From the NCBI GenBank assembly GCA_958450365.1, contig CAUEEP010000743.1:7619501-7683500 (forward strand): DNA of 64,000 nucleotides. The letters are read 5' to 3'. Position 1 is the first letter of the stretch. Each line of letters starts with the position of its first letter. The stretch comes from Mesorhabditis belari. Lineage: Eukaryota; Nematoda; Chromadorea; Rhabditida; Rhabditidae. The notes beneath the pieces were generated by a model. That model was not told the origin of the DNA, searched no databases, and saw only the letters and a list, made by a program, of their open reading frames with translations. The translations under genes were made by a program, and so were the position numbers. Below, piece by piece: positions 36,070 through 48,660 of this stretch.

Positions 36070-38850
36070 TTTAGACAGAAACTTCACTTACAGTTAACTA
36101 GTAATTTTAACTTTTAAAAACAATAACGCTATACAAAACATATCTTTTTTTGAAAAAAAGCGCTATCTAAAGTTTTCTGAATAGCAAAAAGGAATGTTGG
36201 TTTGGAATAAAAATGCGGAATTTTGAATCAAACAAAAATTCTTTCTTTTGCACATTCACATAAGAAAAATCCTTTTTTTTTGTGTAAATTGGCGGGAAAG
36301 ATTCACTACTTCACAATAAAGAAAAAGGAAAAAAAAATTGCAAATCAACGAATATTGAATCATTTCTGAATCATGGTTTGATCTAAAACTTAAGAATAAA
36401 CTGTGAAAAAAGTACAATCTGTTAGTTAGCTTCTGGATTTAGTGATATACGCATTTGACCAGTGCTCAGCGAGAGAGTTTTATCGTTTCCAAAGCATCTA
36501 GATGAATAGAGAATTTCAAATTTATCTAGCAAAAATTGTTTCAAAAAGGAGCCGATAATCAATCAAAAATTTTTTTCAGTAAGACGACTTTTTGCGGTTT
36601 AAAACGTCGGTAAATGAAAAGAATCAAATGAAATGAAAATTTGGGATCGTCAATCTTACTGCCAGAAAAGAAAAGCCACAATGGGGAAAGTGGGGAGTCA
36701 AGAACGAAGTCTTTGAAAAAGGAAACATCTCGGTCTGATAGTGTTTCGATGTGAGTTGGACAAGAGGTGAGAAGGACATTCTGAGAGGGACATTCTGGAA
36801 TTTTGATTCACCCTTCACCCCCATAGATATCACTTTCTCTTTTTTCTTTTTATGAATATAAATATAATATTTATTTCCTCTATGATTCACCATTTTTTAT
36901 CGTTTTTATCGTTTTCTTATTTTCCGAACATCATTTATGACTGGACAAAGAGCTTTCTTCTAATTTTTACACAAAGCAGACTATTTATAGATGGAAATTC
37001 TTTAGCTCGAGCAATTGCAAAGAAAAAATATGAAGACAGAATGTCTCTTGGAAACGAAAAAAACATAAACAAAAATAGTGTCAATCGTATCAAAAGAGAG
37101 ATGTTTTTTTGGTTTCATTCTACGATCATCACGGGAAATTTGCATATTCGTGCACGTTAACGCATAAATATTGACGCAATGGTCAGCTCAGGGAAACTAT
37201 TGGAACCGTTTTGGAACCGTATTGGAACCATATTTAATCAAAATAGGAACCGTTTTGGAACCGTATTGGAATCGTATTGGAACCGTATTGGGTCTAAAAA
37301 GAACCGTATTGGAACTGTATTGGAACCGTATTGGGTCTAGAAAGAACCGTTTTGGAAGCGTATTGGAACCGTATTGGAACCGTATTTGATCAAAATGGGA
37401 ACAAAATCAAAATCAAAAAAAATGGTTTTCAATTTCAATTTCAAGATTTTCTGTTTATCTATCTATTTCAAATAGATATTTAAATCGAAAATCTTTTCAT
37501 TTCTTTTCATATTTTCGTTTAAAAAATAACAAATTCATCAATTAATCTATGATTTGCTTTAAAGAAAAAGTGTTTATTGTTTAATTTCCCATCTTTTTTT
37601 AAGTCAAAATCCAGCCATACCACATTTAAAAGCCGTTTTAATGTTATTTTATAGAAAAATAATTCACCTAACAAACCGTATTTCAATTGATGCATTTGTT
37701 GGTTTTAAACGGAAGTACGAAGTACATTACGTACGAAGTACATACGTACATACGAAGTACAAACGGAAGTACATTTTCTGAACAGTCTAATAGATAGATA
37801 AAAGTGCAAAAGTACAGAAAAGTGCAAAAAGATCAACTGATTTAAGTATATCAAAGGAATTCTGAATGAAAACAAATCAAAAAATTCTTTCAATCACCAT
37901 AAAAGGAGCAAAAAGACAAAAAAGAAGCAAAAACAAACACAGTTGAGCAAAAAAAAGCCGATGAAATCGTGTGGTGCGAGGATCGATTCATGCATTGATT
38001 GTGGGCAACGCGCGCAATCGAAAAAGAGAGCAGCACATTGATGATCTCTCGCTCGAATTCTTTTAGCTATTTAACAAAAAAATGAATGAAATGATGTGTG
38101 TAGAGAACGGTGTTTTTCGTTTTTCTCTCAATTTTCCCATCGCTCTGACCATTTCTCTCAAATCTCGATCGCAAAGCTCGCCACGATCCCGAGAGAGCCT
38201 TTTCCTTTACCCATTTCCCCCCTCAAAACCTACCTTTTCACAACACTGTCACTCGAAAAACCATCAACTTTTCCCCAATCTTTTTTGATGTTTGAATCTT
38301 TTTTCAATATCCCAACTTTGTTTTGCTTTGCTTTTCTTTCAACAAAATTTTCTCGCACTCTAACTTTTCTATTTTTTGAGTCACTTTACATGTATTTTTC
38401 TGATTTTGTGATTACAGAAAGACATTTATTTGACAAACAATATTATGTAAGGCAGTAAAGCTCTTGAGTGGAGATTAAAAAAAATACACCAAGAAAAAGA
38501 AGAAAAAGGAGGATACCCGTTTGAAATGGTGTGCAATACTGATACGTTTACGTTTTGGGCGCTTTTGCTTTGTTTTTGTTTTCTTCGGCTCGATCCTATT
38601 GGTCGACTTTTCTTTTTCTTAATACCCGTAGAACAAAATCTCAAGTCTTTTAAACTAAAAAAGAGGTGGAGTAAATCGCAAGAGGCTTTAAAAAAAAGGC
38701 TTTAAGATATCATAAACCCCTTGCGATTCAATCAATAACACAGAAAATTCAATTTGACTAACAAGAAAGGCAAGAAAAATATACAATCATGAGAAATTTG
38801 AGTGAATTTTATGCATGAATGCTAAAAGTTGAGGGCAAAGATCAAATAAA
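36070..38850. other. Gene-poor region downstream of the RING ligase gene
   Basis: No supported exons. It contains a tandem repeat at 37195-37395 (TTGGAACCGTATTGGAACCG units) and a GTACGAAGTACATAC-rich palindromic stretch (37700-37775). Between them is a mariner-like fragment (about 37490-37570) resembling 63330-63410. Confidence 0.55.
37195..37395. repeat. Tandem repe at, units of TTGGAACCGTA
   Basis: An irregular array of TTGGAACCGTA units, interrupted twice by GGGTCTAAAAAG and bounded on both sides by TTTAATCAAAAT/TTTGATCAAAAT. The open frame through it (GTVLEPYWNRIGTVLEP) reflects the repeat. Confidence 0.85.
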
Positions 38851-38852
38851 TA

Positions 38853-41800
38853 CTATAAAATGATTCTTGGAGATAGGGCCTCAAAATCCGGATAGGAAGA
38901 GACATCAGATGAGTATCTGTAAAAAGATTGTTTGAGGATTTGAGGATAAAATGATGCTTGGGTAACTCACCCAGAGACATGCCCAAGTGGGCCAACGGTC
39001 GTCCGAAGAACAGTGTCACGACTTCGAAGTGGTCTCCGTCGAGGCACAGATCTTGTTCTTGTTGGGCCGGATCTTCTCGAAACTCTGCCGGGAGCGATCG
39101 AGAGAATTGCCGGCACAAAAGGATCATTTGATGGAGGAGATCCCTGTTGAGTGCTTCGAGGCAACGCTGTTGTCTCATTTCTCTGCATCTCCACCAGATA
39201 TGGATATGGAGAAGATGGCCGAAGAAGAGGCACTGTTGGCGTATCTCGATCCGAACTAAAAGAAGCAATACTTCTAGCTTCAAGCTCGAAAAAGCTTTTT
39301 GTTCTTTTGGTATAACATTGGTATAACTCTCTTCACACCAACCTTCCCTTCGTGTCATCAGTGTGCGGATACTCTTTGTAAACCACATCATATTGACATA
39401 AAGGACATCGTCTAAAATTTAGCTCTTTCGAAAGTTTACTTTTCATTGTATTACCTATGAGAAAGTAGCCATGGATCAACGCATTTTGGATGAAACTCGT
39501 GACCACAAAAGAGCACTCGAAGATCAGATCCTTCTCGATAATCTTCTAGACAAATAGCGCATCTTTCCTAAAACAAAGAAAATTTGTGAATTTTGTGTGA
39601 ATGAAATTTCTTCAACCTGTCCAGCTACTGTATGTGCAACAGAGGTGAGAGATCCGAAAACCGGCAGATAATTCGGTCTTGACAATCTGGTGAAACGATT
39701 TGGTTTGGAGTTGCCAGAGCTCTACAAATTTAGGATATAGTTAACAATTTCTTGATAATCAAACCTTTGTGTATTTCCGAATCTCCATTTTGTGTAGAGC
39801 ATTCCTAGCGAGAGCTCTCATCCACAAATCACGATGTGCATTCGGTTTGCAACTGAAAAAAATTGTAAACTTTCGAAAGATTAAAGGACTTTTTCTTAAA
39901 GCTTACCGTATTTTCACAAAAACCATAATCGAAATGAACAAAACGAGAAGAGCAAGAAGTCCAAGAAGGCAGAGATTCAACGGAGTTACTCGAAAGACCT
40001 AAGCAAGTTTGAAGTTTGGGATTTGAACAAGTGCTATATAGTTACTGGAGCTTAGTTACTGTAGCTTAGTTACTATAGCTTGGTTGCTGTAGCTTAGTTA
40101 ATGTAGCTTGGTTACTGCAGCTTAGTTACTGAAGCTTAGTTGCTGTAGCTTAGTAACCGTAGCTTAGTTATTGTAGCTTAGTTACTGTAGCTTAGTTACT
40201 GCAGCTTAGTTGCTGTAGCTTAGTTACTGTAGCTTAGTTATTGTAGCTTAGTTATTGTAGCTTAGTTACTGTAGCTTGATTGCTGTAGCTTAGTTACTGT
40301 AGCTTAGTTACTGCAGCTTAGTTACTGTAGCTTAGTTGCTGTAGCTTAGTTACTATAGCTTAGTTACTGCAGCTTAGTTACTGTAGCTACATGGTTACTG
40401 TAGCTTAGTTGCTGTAGCTTAGTTACTCTAGCTTAGTTACTGTAGCTACATAGTTACTGTGGCTTACTGTAGACTTAATTTGACTTATTTCTTCCTTTCA
40501 CTGATTATGATAGCTTTTTTGATTAAACCAATCCAAATGCCAATTAAAAAATTCATTGGGATTATAGTAGCTTTTTCTTTCAACTCTTTCAACTTTCAGA
40601 AAACAATTTACTTACATGAATATCTACTTGTTATTTTGTATTGATTTTACTCTCAAAATCTACCTGTACTCTCAAAGTGTACGATGGTTTTGCCTCAACA
40701 AATTGCAGGGACAAACGAGCCACCAAACCTTTCTAAAAACATGCATACAATTATTATATTGATATTTATAACTCTGCACTTTTCTTTTCTTTTCAATTTT
40801 CTTAGCAATCAAACTATTGCTTTCTCTGAAATCCTTTGACAATAACAATTAAATACTTGTATCTTTTGAGTCAAAGTTTAATCCCGATCTGATACTTTTT
40901 TCTTTGAAAAACAGTTTTTAAAGCAAAGTTAGTCATTTTTTGATCAACGCCATAACTTAATGACGTCTATAGAAAACATGTTGGTTAGAAATTTAATTAA
41001 ACGATGATTTGAGAATTGAATGATTGTCCTTTATAATCAAAACGAAACCACCTAGCTTGATAAAACAATAAAACAATAAAACAACAAAAAATAAAACAAA
41101 ATAAATGTTCTAGCCTCGATTTCTTACTTCAGAAAAATCTATCTCCCCTATCCTAAAAGGAACGGTAAAAAAAAACCTTTCTGAAAACAAGCTTACAATT
41201 ATTAGTTTGTTTTTGTTTTCAAAATTTGAAAAGTTAAACATTAGGACATTATTCTGACAGTATTCTGACATTATTCTGACATTCTGACATTATTCTGACA
41301 TTATGACATTATTCTGACAGTATTCACACAATTCTGCTCACTTTTTGTGTCTCAGCGAGCTCTTTCTGGAGTCGTTGGGTCTCCGTCTCATCCAAAACCA
41401 CAACCGGAATTCGAGCGGCTCGCATCTAAAGCATTTATAAGCCAAGAACTTGTTTATGAATAAACTGTTAAACTCTTTATTCATAAGCATTCATAAACTT
41501 TTCTTTTGTTTATTCATTTGTAAAATAATAAACTGTTTATTATTTTATCCAGAAAACTAACCGATAACGCTTTGGCATTGTTCAAAATGCTCGACGCTGG
41601 TCCAACCACTAAAGCCAAAGCTCCCGAATTCTCGGCAAATCGTGCCTAAAATCTAGTCTTAAAAACTTTTTTCATCAAGATTCTTTACAATCCCTCTTAA
41701 ACAATGTTCTTTATGAGAGATCTATACGATTGAGAGCTGCTGTAGATCGTTCACATAACTCTCTTTTTATGAGATGGCCTCGATGGGGGAAACTCTTTTG

Positions 41801-44779
41801 CAGAAGGGACAAAAGAGTCAAAAAGGAAATAAATCTCTTTCGATTTTTGCTTTAAAATGCATATTCTTGTCCAATTTTGAAAGCTTTTATCTTCGAAATC
41901 ACTTTTTATCTAGAATCTAGAAAATCTATCTAAAGAATTCATTTCACAAAGAATTTCATTCGATTTTTGCGATTAAATCTAGTCAAATCAAACACAATTC
42001 GAGTTTTCTTTAGCACTTAAATTGAAGAAAATTTGCAATAGGTAAGCAAACCTGGTTATCGACGGCTACACAACCAGCCAAGAATGGTTGAACATCGTCA
42101 AAGAAGAGTACAGCAATATGTCCCCTCAAAGTGTAGTCGGGTCCTTTGCGGCGATTGTCGCACGCTCGATACGTGGAAACCTAAAATTAGTGGTTAGCTT
42201 TTTATATAGTAAGCTTTTTTATATAGTAAGCTTTTTATACAAGCCTAGTATCTTCTATTATTTTATCAGCTACTCTTTTGAGCGAACAGGAGACTTATCA
42301 AGTCCATTTTTCAACGACAATAGCTTAACAGAACGGTTGTTGACCCATTTTTCGCTAAGAAACTGCAATTTCATAGCTCAAGAGCTTAAGAGTAATAGAC
42401 AAGAGACTATCATGTCCATTTTAAACTTGTTCTAACTTTTTAAATGTCAAAATTTTTTTGAATGCTACAATGCACCAGATGCTTTCTTCCATAATCTCAT
42501 CCCGATCCCCAATTCAATCCAAGTCCCATTTCGGTAAGGGGCAAAAAGGAGAAAAAGGAAAAAGAATAAAGAAAGGATTTACGGGGAGAATGAGACGACG
42601 GATCGAGGTGAAGAGAAGAAGAGTAAAAGGGGGGAAAAGGCCGTAAATAAGGCTCGTTCCGTGGGGGATCTGCTTTGAAGTGGCGGCCGTTTTACGAGCA
42701 CCCGTCAGGACGGTGCTCCATCCGCGCACCTACTGTTTTCTATTTTATTTGCATCTCGTAGCTCCGCTTTTTGAAGATAGTATTTTGAAAATAGAATACT
42801 AAAAACGATTGGAAAAGTGAAAGGAAAGTTTAGACATTTGTTTAAATTCTTATGGGCTTTAGATGTGTTTTTAGATTGTTGATATGTGATGTAAATTGTT
42901 TTCATAGTTGAAAATTCCTTCTTGTTTTATTTATTAGTTGAAAGGATTCACGGGGAGAATAAAGACTAAATTCTTTAAAGGCGAAATCATAGGGGAAAAT
43001 CTGAATGCAGTGGAGTACCGGAAATTAAAGCATTCGCCTTTGTGAGTGCACAATTCCCACGCAGATGGAGTTCACGGGATCGAGAAGGGTTATTTTCAGT
43101 ATGGCCAACTAGAAGGGACCCAATGACCCTAGAAATCCACAAGAAATTGTATGAAATGTACAGCTGTACAGCAATGGTACAGCAATGATCTACAAGGGAT
43201 TATATCAATCGATAGCTATCGATGACCGGCTCTTTGATACATCACCGCTCTATCGAGTCGGCCTTTTTTGAAGTTTACAACCGCGTCCCCTTTCCTCACA
43301 CCAAACAGTCCCCAGTGCAAATCTTTATTGGCAAACAATGGCCTAATACCCTGACACCTGTTCTATTTTCCTTGCTTTTCATATCGATTTTGTTCAGCTC
43401 GACAAAAATGACTTTAAACGATCGCCGACAAACAAGTGTGCTTTTTTTTTGCGAATTTTTACGAGCACGCGTAGAATGCTGATTTTATTGTGTTGCTGAA
43501 TCGAGCGGGTGAGGCCTTTTCCGGGCATCTTTTCGACGACTCGCCTAATTCGATTTCGCTGCCCCCCATTCTACGAATCGTCATTCAAACATTGGCCACC
43601 CTTATTTTCTAGATATTGTCAGCAAAGAGATGCAAAGAGTTTCCCTGGAAATCAAAGTTCGAATCAATCATTCGTCTCGTTCTCGACACACATAATTCTT
43701 CGTTTTCACTTTTGCCTAGAATTCAAGTGAAATGATTGCCGGAAAAGCAGCGTGTCTTTCTCGATGCGGTTTCAAAAAAGATGGCAAAAAGATGGAAGAA
43801 AAGAAAAACGGGTCACAAATTTTTGCGTGCGCCGACACGCCTTTGTGGAAAGCCGCCGAGAGGACCCTGGGGAGCGATCTTTTTGAGCGTATGTGGGTGC
43901 GGAGACTCGGCTAAAGAAAAACCCTTGAGAAAACCCTTTCCCTAACCTCTCTTATCATTTTCTTAAAGTCAATCAATAGAAGAAAAAAAAAAACAAGAAG
44001 ATTTTGGTAAAGTGCAATTGTGGACAAAGGGTCATTCAAGAGAGTGATTAAAGAGGTTGGCGGAGGTAGAAAGGCGGAGGTAGGACAGGTCAGGAGGTAG
44101 GTTCAAGCCCTGGGTGGTCTCATCAATTTTAAGCAAGTTCTAGAGAATCTAGAGCCTTTATAGGGAATCTAGAACACTGAAGAAACAGAACAGATGGGCT
44201 GGATACATAATTTTCCCCGAAAAAAGCTTTTAGTGAAAAAAATTGAGTGAAACGAGAAAGGGAGTAGTTTAATTTGGATAATTGAAGCAATAATTGAAGT
44301 GGAGTGGTAAAGAAAGAGTCAGAAAAACACAAGGAAACACAGGAAATGGCCCACCTGGACAAGGTCGCCGCTCGTCTCATAGTTGAGGCCGACTGGAGAG
44401 AAAGCACCGAAAAGACGTTGATCTGGTAGAATCGAGCCTCGTCCAGCGCCACTGTCGCTCAACATCGAATTTGTTGACGAGCCGCCCGGTTGCACGTGCG
44501 TCAAAATCACGTCCACTGCATCAGCCGGCGGCAAACTGAAGTCACTTTTTTAGATCAAAAAAAAAAAACTTCTGCAACTGCCCATATGGGTAAAATTGAT
44601 TGCTCAAGTCCACAAAAATACTATTAATCTCTTGAACTTTATGGGAATTCAGGTTCACCGACTTTCGACAAAAAAACTCACTTTTTCATTGGTTCAAGTC
44701 GGCCTCTTCTCAACGAGGCGCTGATGGAGTGCCCAAAGAAACAGGCAAGCAAAATCCACTGTAACCACTTTACACGCAT
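38853..44779 (-). CDS. plr-1: PA-TM-RING E3 ubiquitin ligase (PLR-1/ZNRF3/RNF43-like)
   Basis: The family removes Wnt receptors (Frizzled) from the cell surface by ubiquitination. The start at 44779 gives a signal peptide ([20 protein letters not shown]), with a TTTTAG acceptor 10 nt upstream. The following exons keep phase: 44682-44779, 44355-44535, 42052-42180, 41562-41645, 41342-41425, 40664-40732, 39907-39998, 39765-39852, 39629-39721, 39455-39567, then the rest. The ectodomain has protease-associated-domain features ([53 protein letters not shown]). The membrane helix is [20 protein letters not shown]. The RING-H2 finger runs CAICLEDY…[17 protein letters not shown]…CPLC with all eight ligands. 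A basic Ser/Pro/Arg tail ends [13 protein letters not shown]. The RING resembles ZNRF3/RNF43 more than Goliath types, hence the symbol. Introns carry minisatellites; the second is about 2.2 kb. Confidence 0.88.
40035..40465. repeat. Minisatellite, 14-bp unit TAGCTTAGTTACTG
   Basis: About 30 units with few substitutions (TTGCTG, TTATTG) and two TAGCTACATGG-type interruptions. It fills the intron just before the membrane-helix exon of the RING ligase. Confidence 0.93.
41235..41330. repeat. Tandem repeat, unit ATTCTGACATT
   Basis: About eight units of 9-12 bp in a RING-ligase intron. Confidence 0.85.
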
Positions 44780-45275
44780 ATCCGCATATCTAAAATTTGC
44801 ATCATTGAGAAGTAAAGGATCTGATTACCATATCAAAGCAAAAATAAATCAAAAAGCAAAAGCAAAAGTCATATCAAAGCAAAAATAAATCCAACTGGTA
44901 GAAAGAAAGATGGAAACAGATCTTGGAATGGTGGATTGGAGCAAAGAATTGTGTTTCTGAATGGGGTGTGAGTAAGGAAAGGGGTTTAGGCTGGGTACAG
45001 CATTGGAGAGATGAGAGAAATGGGTAAAGAAGAAGAAGGAGAAGAAGAAAAAAGGCAATGCAAGGATGGTGAAGAGGGCGGTGCCTTGCCGCAATAAAAC
45101 ATCCCCCAAACACTGCTTCACAACATCCACTCTTACTGTCAACATTTCGCCCCTCTCTTTGCGAGAAATTCTGGAAATGTCTTCAATTTTTGACTTATAA
45201 TTACTTTAGTTTACTTTAAATCAAAGTTGCTTACTATGCTTGCTACATTCTTTCCAAGTTATTCAGTTTACAAGC

Positions 45276-45510
45276 TACACTACTGGACAATGAAAAATGA
45301 TATTTGAAAAACGATCGTCACTTTCGCGCCTCTGTAACTCCCTTGTCTTTACCGTATTTCTAAATATTAATATTACCATTGTGTAGCCCTTGAAAAGAGC
45401 TTTCAGAAAATGCATAACACTAATAGTTTAAACTCAAAGACAAGGGAGTTACAGACGCGCGAAAGTGACGATCGTTTTTCAAATATCATATTTCATTGTC
45501 CAGTACTGTA
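45276..45510. mobile_element. Palindromic MITE, family TACAGTACTGGACAATG, copy 3
   Basis: Full length and nearly identical to copies 1 and 2. Confidence 0.9.
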
Positions 45511-45784
45511 CTTTCAAGTTTCCAAACTTTCAATTTAACACAATTCACAAAGAACTTTGCCCACACATTTCCCCCATATCGCCTAGGTCATAAAAATAGG
45601 AGAATTTCCAAGAAAACGGCACTCATTAAATCTAGAAAAACTTTGGAAGTTTCAGAAAGAAAAAGTTTCAAATTTTGTGAGCAAAATCGTTTAGTGAAAC
45701 GGTTTTCGATTCTTCTCACGAATCGCATCAAGTGGGCTTCTTCCCGAATGCAAATCGGGAAGAGTTTGTGAAAGAATGAGAAAA

Positions 45785-46430
45785 GGAATGGGAAAAGAAA
45801 GGGTTCTGACCATCCAAGACCCACAAAAGAGGCAAAAGTGAATAAGAAGGGCCAGATGATCGCCTTGAATCGATTGCGCAATGGTTTTAAATAAACGACG
45901 CTCTAATCGAGAAGTCAGTCTACAAAACGGATCCAATTACAGTAAACCACTTGTAAAACATAGTAAAGAACTACAACTCAAAAAGATTGTAATCGAAGAG
46001 TTGAGAGGTGTATTAGATAAGCGAATCGAACAAAAGGCTAAAAGTAACGATTGTTGCATTGGTGGATGTCCCGAGGGTCTTTTTAAAGGAAAATGGAATG
46101 GGAAAAGAAAGGGTTCTGACCATCCAAGACCCACAAAAGAGACAAAAATGAATAAGAAGGACCAGATGATCGCCTTAAATCGATTCCGCAATGGTTTTAA
46201 ATAAACGACGCTCTAATTGAGAAGTCAGTCTACAAAACGGATCCAATTACAGTAAACTACTTGTAAAACATAGTAAAGTTGTCTCAAACAACTCAGTTGT
46301 CTCAAAAAGATTGTAATCGAAGAGTTGAAAAGCTTATTAGATAAGAGAATCGAACAAAAGGCTAAAAGTAACGATTGTTGCATTGGTGGATGTCCCGAGG
46401 GTCTTTTTAAAGGAAAAAGACGTGAGAAGA
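45785..46430 (+). repeat. Tandem duplication (~310-bp unit) carrying a small open frame
   Basis: Two copies (about 45785-46095 and 46098-46430) are nearly identical apart from a few substitutions and a short insertion near 46280. A continuous 107-codon frame (45881-46204) spans the joint and includes NDCCIGGCPEGLFKGK and RKGSDHPRPTKE. The first copy ends with the same …ALNRLRNGFK stop context as the second. No family is recognised and no splice sites were needed. Confidence 0.75.
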
Positions 46431-46921
46431 GTGCAAAAAGCGAAGAATACTGGTGCACGGATATTCACTTTGTTGGGGGTGGATAGAGTGAATCTAGAGA
46501 AAAGAAAAAGTCGGCGATAGAGATAGAGGAGATCGTTGAAAAGAGAAGGGGCAATGTGTGCGCACCATTTGTCAAAAGCACCGCTCAAAACAAAACCGAG
46601 AAAGAGAGTTGAGAGAAGAGGCGGCTCCACAACTCGGGCAGACCATTCAGCCGTTCATTCCACACATAAAAAAAGTGCTAGAAAAGTTTTCTGAACTAGT
46701 TCTTTACAAAAAGTTTGACTCAAGTATGGTTTGAATCAACTTGAACTTGAAAATCAACTTGAAAACATCTTTTTTTGGGTAATTTTCAGCGTAGATGCCG
46801 AATTTCAACATCAAAAGAGTTCAAATGCAAATTTAGTCCAGGAAAATGTGCCCAATCTACTCAAAAACAATTAGAAAATTTCCTTCAGACCTAAGGTTGA
46901 TTATTTACTTAAAACTTTTGC

Positions 46922-47395
46922 TTTTGGATGAAACAGTATTGGACAAAACAATAGAAAAAACAACGGAAAGAACTTTTTTTCTTCAATAGATTCAACAATT
47001 ACAAGCAAAAAATTTGATTAAAGCTTTCAAATCAATAACTCTATGCATAGATCAATGCAATTGTTATTTAAAAGTGAAAATGTATAACACTAATAGTTTA
47101 AACTCAAAGACAAGGGAGTTACAGACGCGCGAAAGTGACGATCGTTTTTCAAAAATCATATTTCATTGTCCAGTACTGTATATAAAGTTTTAGAAATGTC
47201 ATGTAAAGAAAAAAAGATTTCATGAGCTGAAAAAGCTTTTGGATGAAACAGTATTGGACAAAACAATAGAAAAAAACAATGGAAAGAACTTTTTTTCTTC
47301 AATAGATTCAACAATTACAAGCAAAAAATTTGATTAAAGCTTTCAAATTAATAACTCTATGCATAGATCAATACAATTGTTATTTAAAAGTGATA
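46922..47395. repeat. Direct repeat (~155 bp) flanking half a MITE
   Basis: Copies at about 46922-47076 and 47235-47395 (TTTTGGATGAAACAGTATTG…) are nearly identical. Between them is the right half of a TACAGTACTGGACAATG element (47077-47180). Confidence 0.85.
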
Positions 47396-48344
47396 AACCG
47401 AGTGGTTTCTCAAAAACACTCAAATGAAATGATCTGAAATGCCTGCGGGAAATCGCTGAGTTTAGCCAACGGCGTTTCCGTTTGACAGCGGCTTCCTTTT
47501 GAGCTGTTATGTTTTTGCTTTCGGGAAAAGTGTTTTTCTTTTCGTTAAAGAGAGAATCTCTTTAGATTTATGCCCTCTCGATCTCTTTTGTTCACAGAGA
47601 AAATTGATTGATTGATTCAGAAAACTTCCAAAAAAATCCAAATCTTTGTGTTAATTTACATAAAATTTGGCCTATTCAAAAGTTCGAAGAAAGAAAGAAA
47701 GAAAATTTGAAGCGAAAATTCACTATTTACAACCGGAAAAATGATTCAGTTTGCTAGTTTTTTGCTAGTTTCTCTTCTATATAAAGTTTTAGAAATGTCA
47801 TAAAAAGAAAAAACATTTCATGAGCTGAAAAAGAATTTCTATTTGTTATTCGATACGAAAATAGAAAAAATTTGTTTGAGAAAATTGTGGTATTTATTGT
47901 GAATTGGATTTTCGAGCGGAAAAAAAATAGGAATTGTAGTAGGAGAGAAGAAAAAAAACGGCGGGGGGAAAGAGGGAATTGTTTGGGTTTGGGCAAGACA
48001 AAAATTCAAATGAAATGAGGTGAGTGGAGAGCATTTTCCACAAATGAAGCGGAGGTCCGATGAGAAGAAGAGGCTCGATGAGAAGAAGAAGCTCAATGAG
48101 AAGAGAATTCACCATTTCTTTGAGCATTTCTAGGAAATTTGACAAAAAAACCCCCCATTTCTTTAGGGTTGCTTACATAGCTTTGTGGCAACTGTTTTTG
48201 AATCCAGTGACTAATTGGAAGTACCTATGATATGATATAATTTGTAGAATTCCTCCAGATAGGCATTTGTTACCAGGCGTAGACTTTTTTTGAATGGGAT
48301 ATAGAGTACCCCTAATTTCACTCTTTAAAGCAAAAACTTTTTCC

Positions 48345-48660
48345 TTCATAAGTGAATCTTTTCTCGTTGTTTAGCCAGTGAAATCTCTTTTGTAGATGAG
48401 CAGCCGAGGCTTCGTGGCATAATCGAGAGCGCGCTGTCTACGGCTCACACAAGCCGGGCTTGACTCCCCATAGCTGAGGAAAAGCCCATACACACATATA
48501 TTCATAAGTGAATCTTTTCTTGTTGTTTAGCCAGTGAAATCTCTTTTGTAGATGACCAGCCGAGAGCCCATCGTGGCATAATCGAGAGCGCGCTGTCTAC
48601 GGCTCACACAAGCCGGGCTTGACTCCCCATAGCTGAGGAAAAGCCCGTACAGACATATAT
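48345..48660 (+). repeat. Tandem duplication (~157 bp) with tRNA-like core
   Basis: Two almost identical units each contain GTGGCATAATCGAGAGCGCG (A-box-like) and GGGCTTGACTCCCC (B-box-like). This is the only tRNA-like module here seen as a tandem pair. Confidence 0.75.

Noticed and set aside
37171..37389. GTVLEPYWNRIGTVLEP repeat protein
   Set aside because: It is the translation of the TTGGAACCGTA tandem repeat.
40035..40465. CRISPR array
   Set aside because: Units are contiguous 14-mers without spacers and the DNA is from a eukaryote; the 63475-63832 array fails for the same reason.
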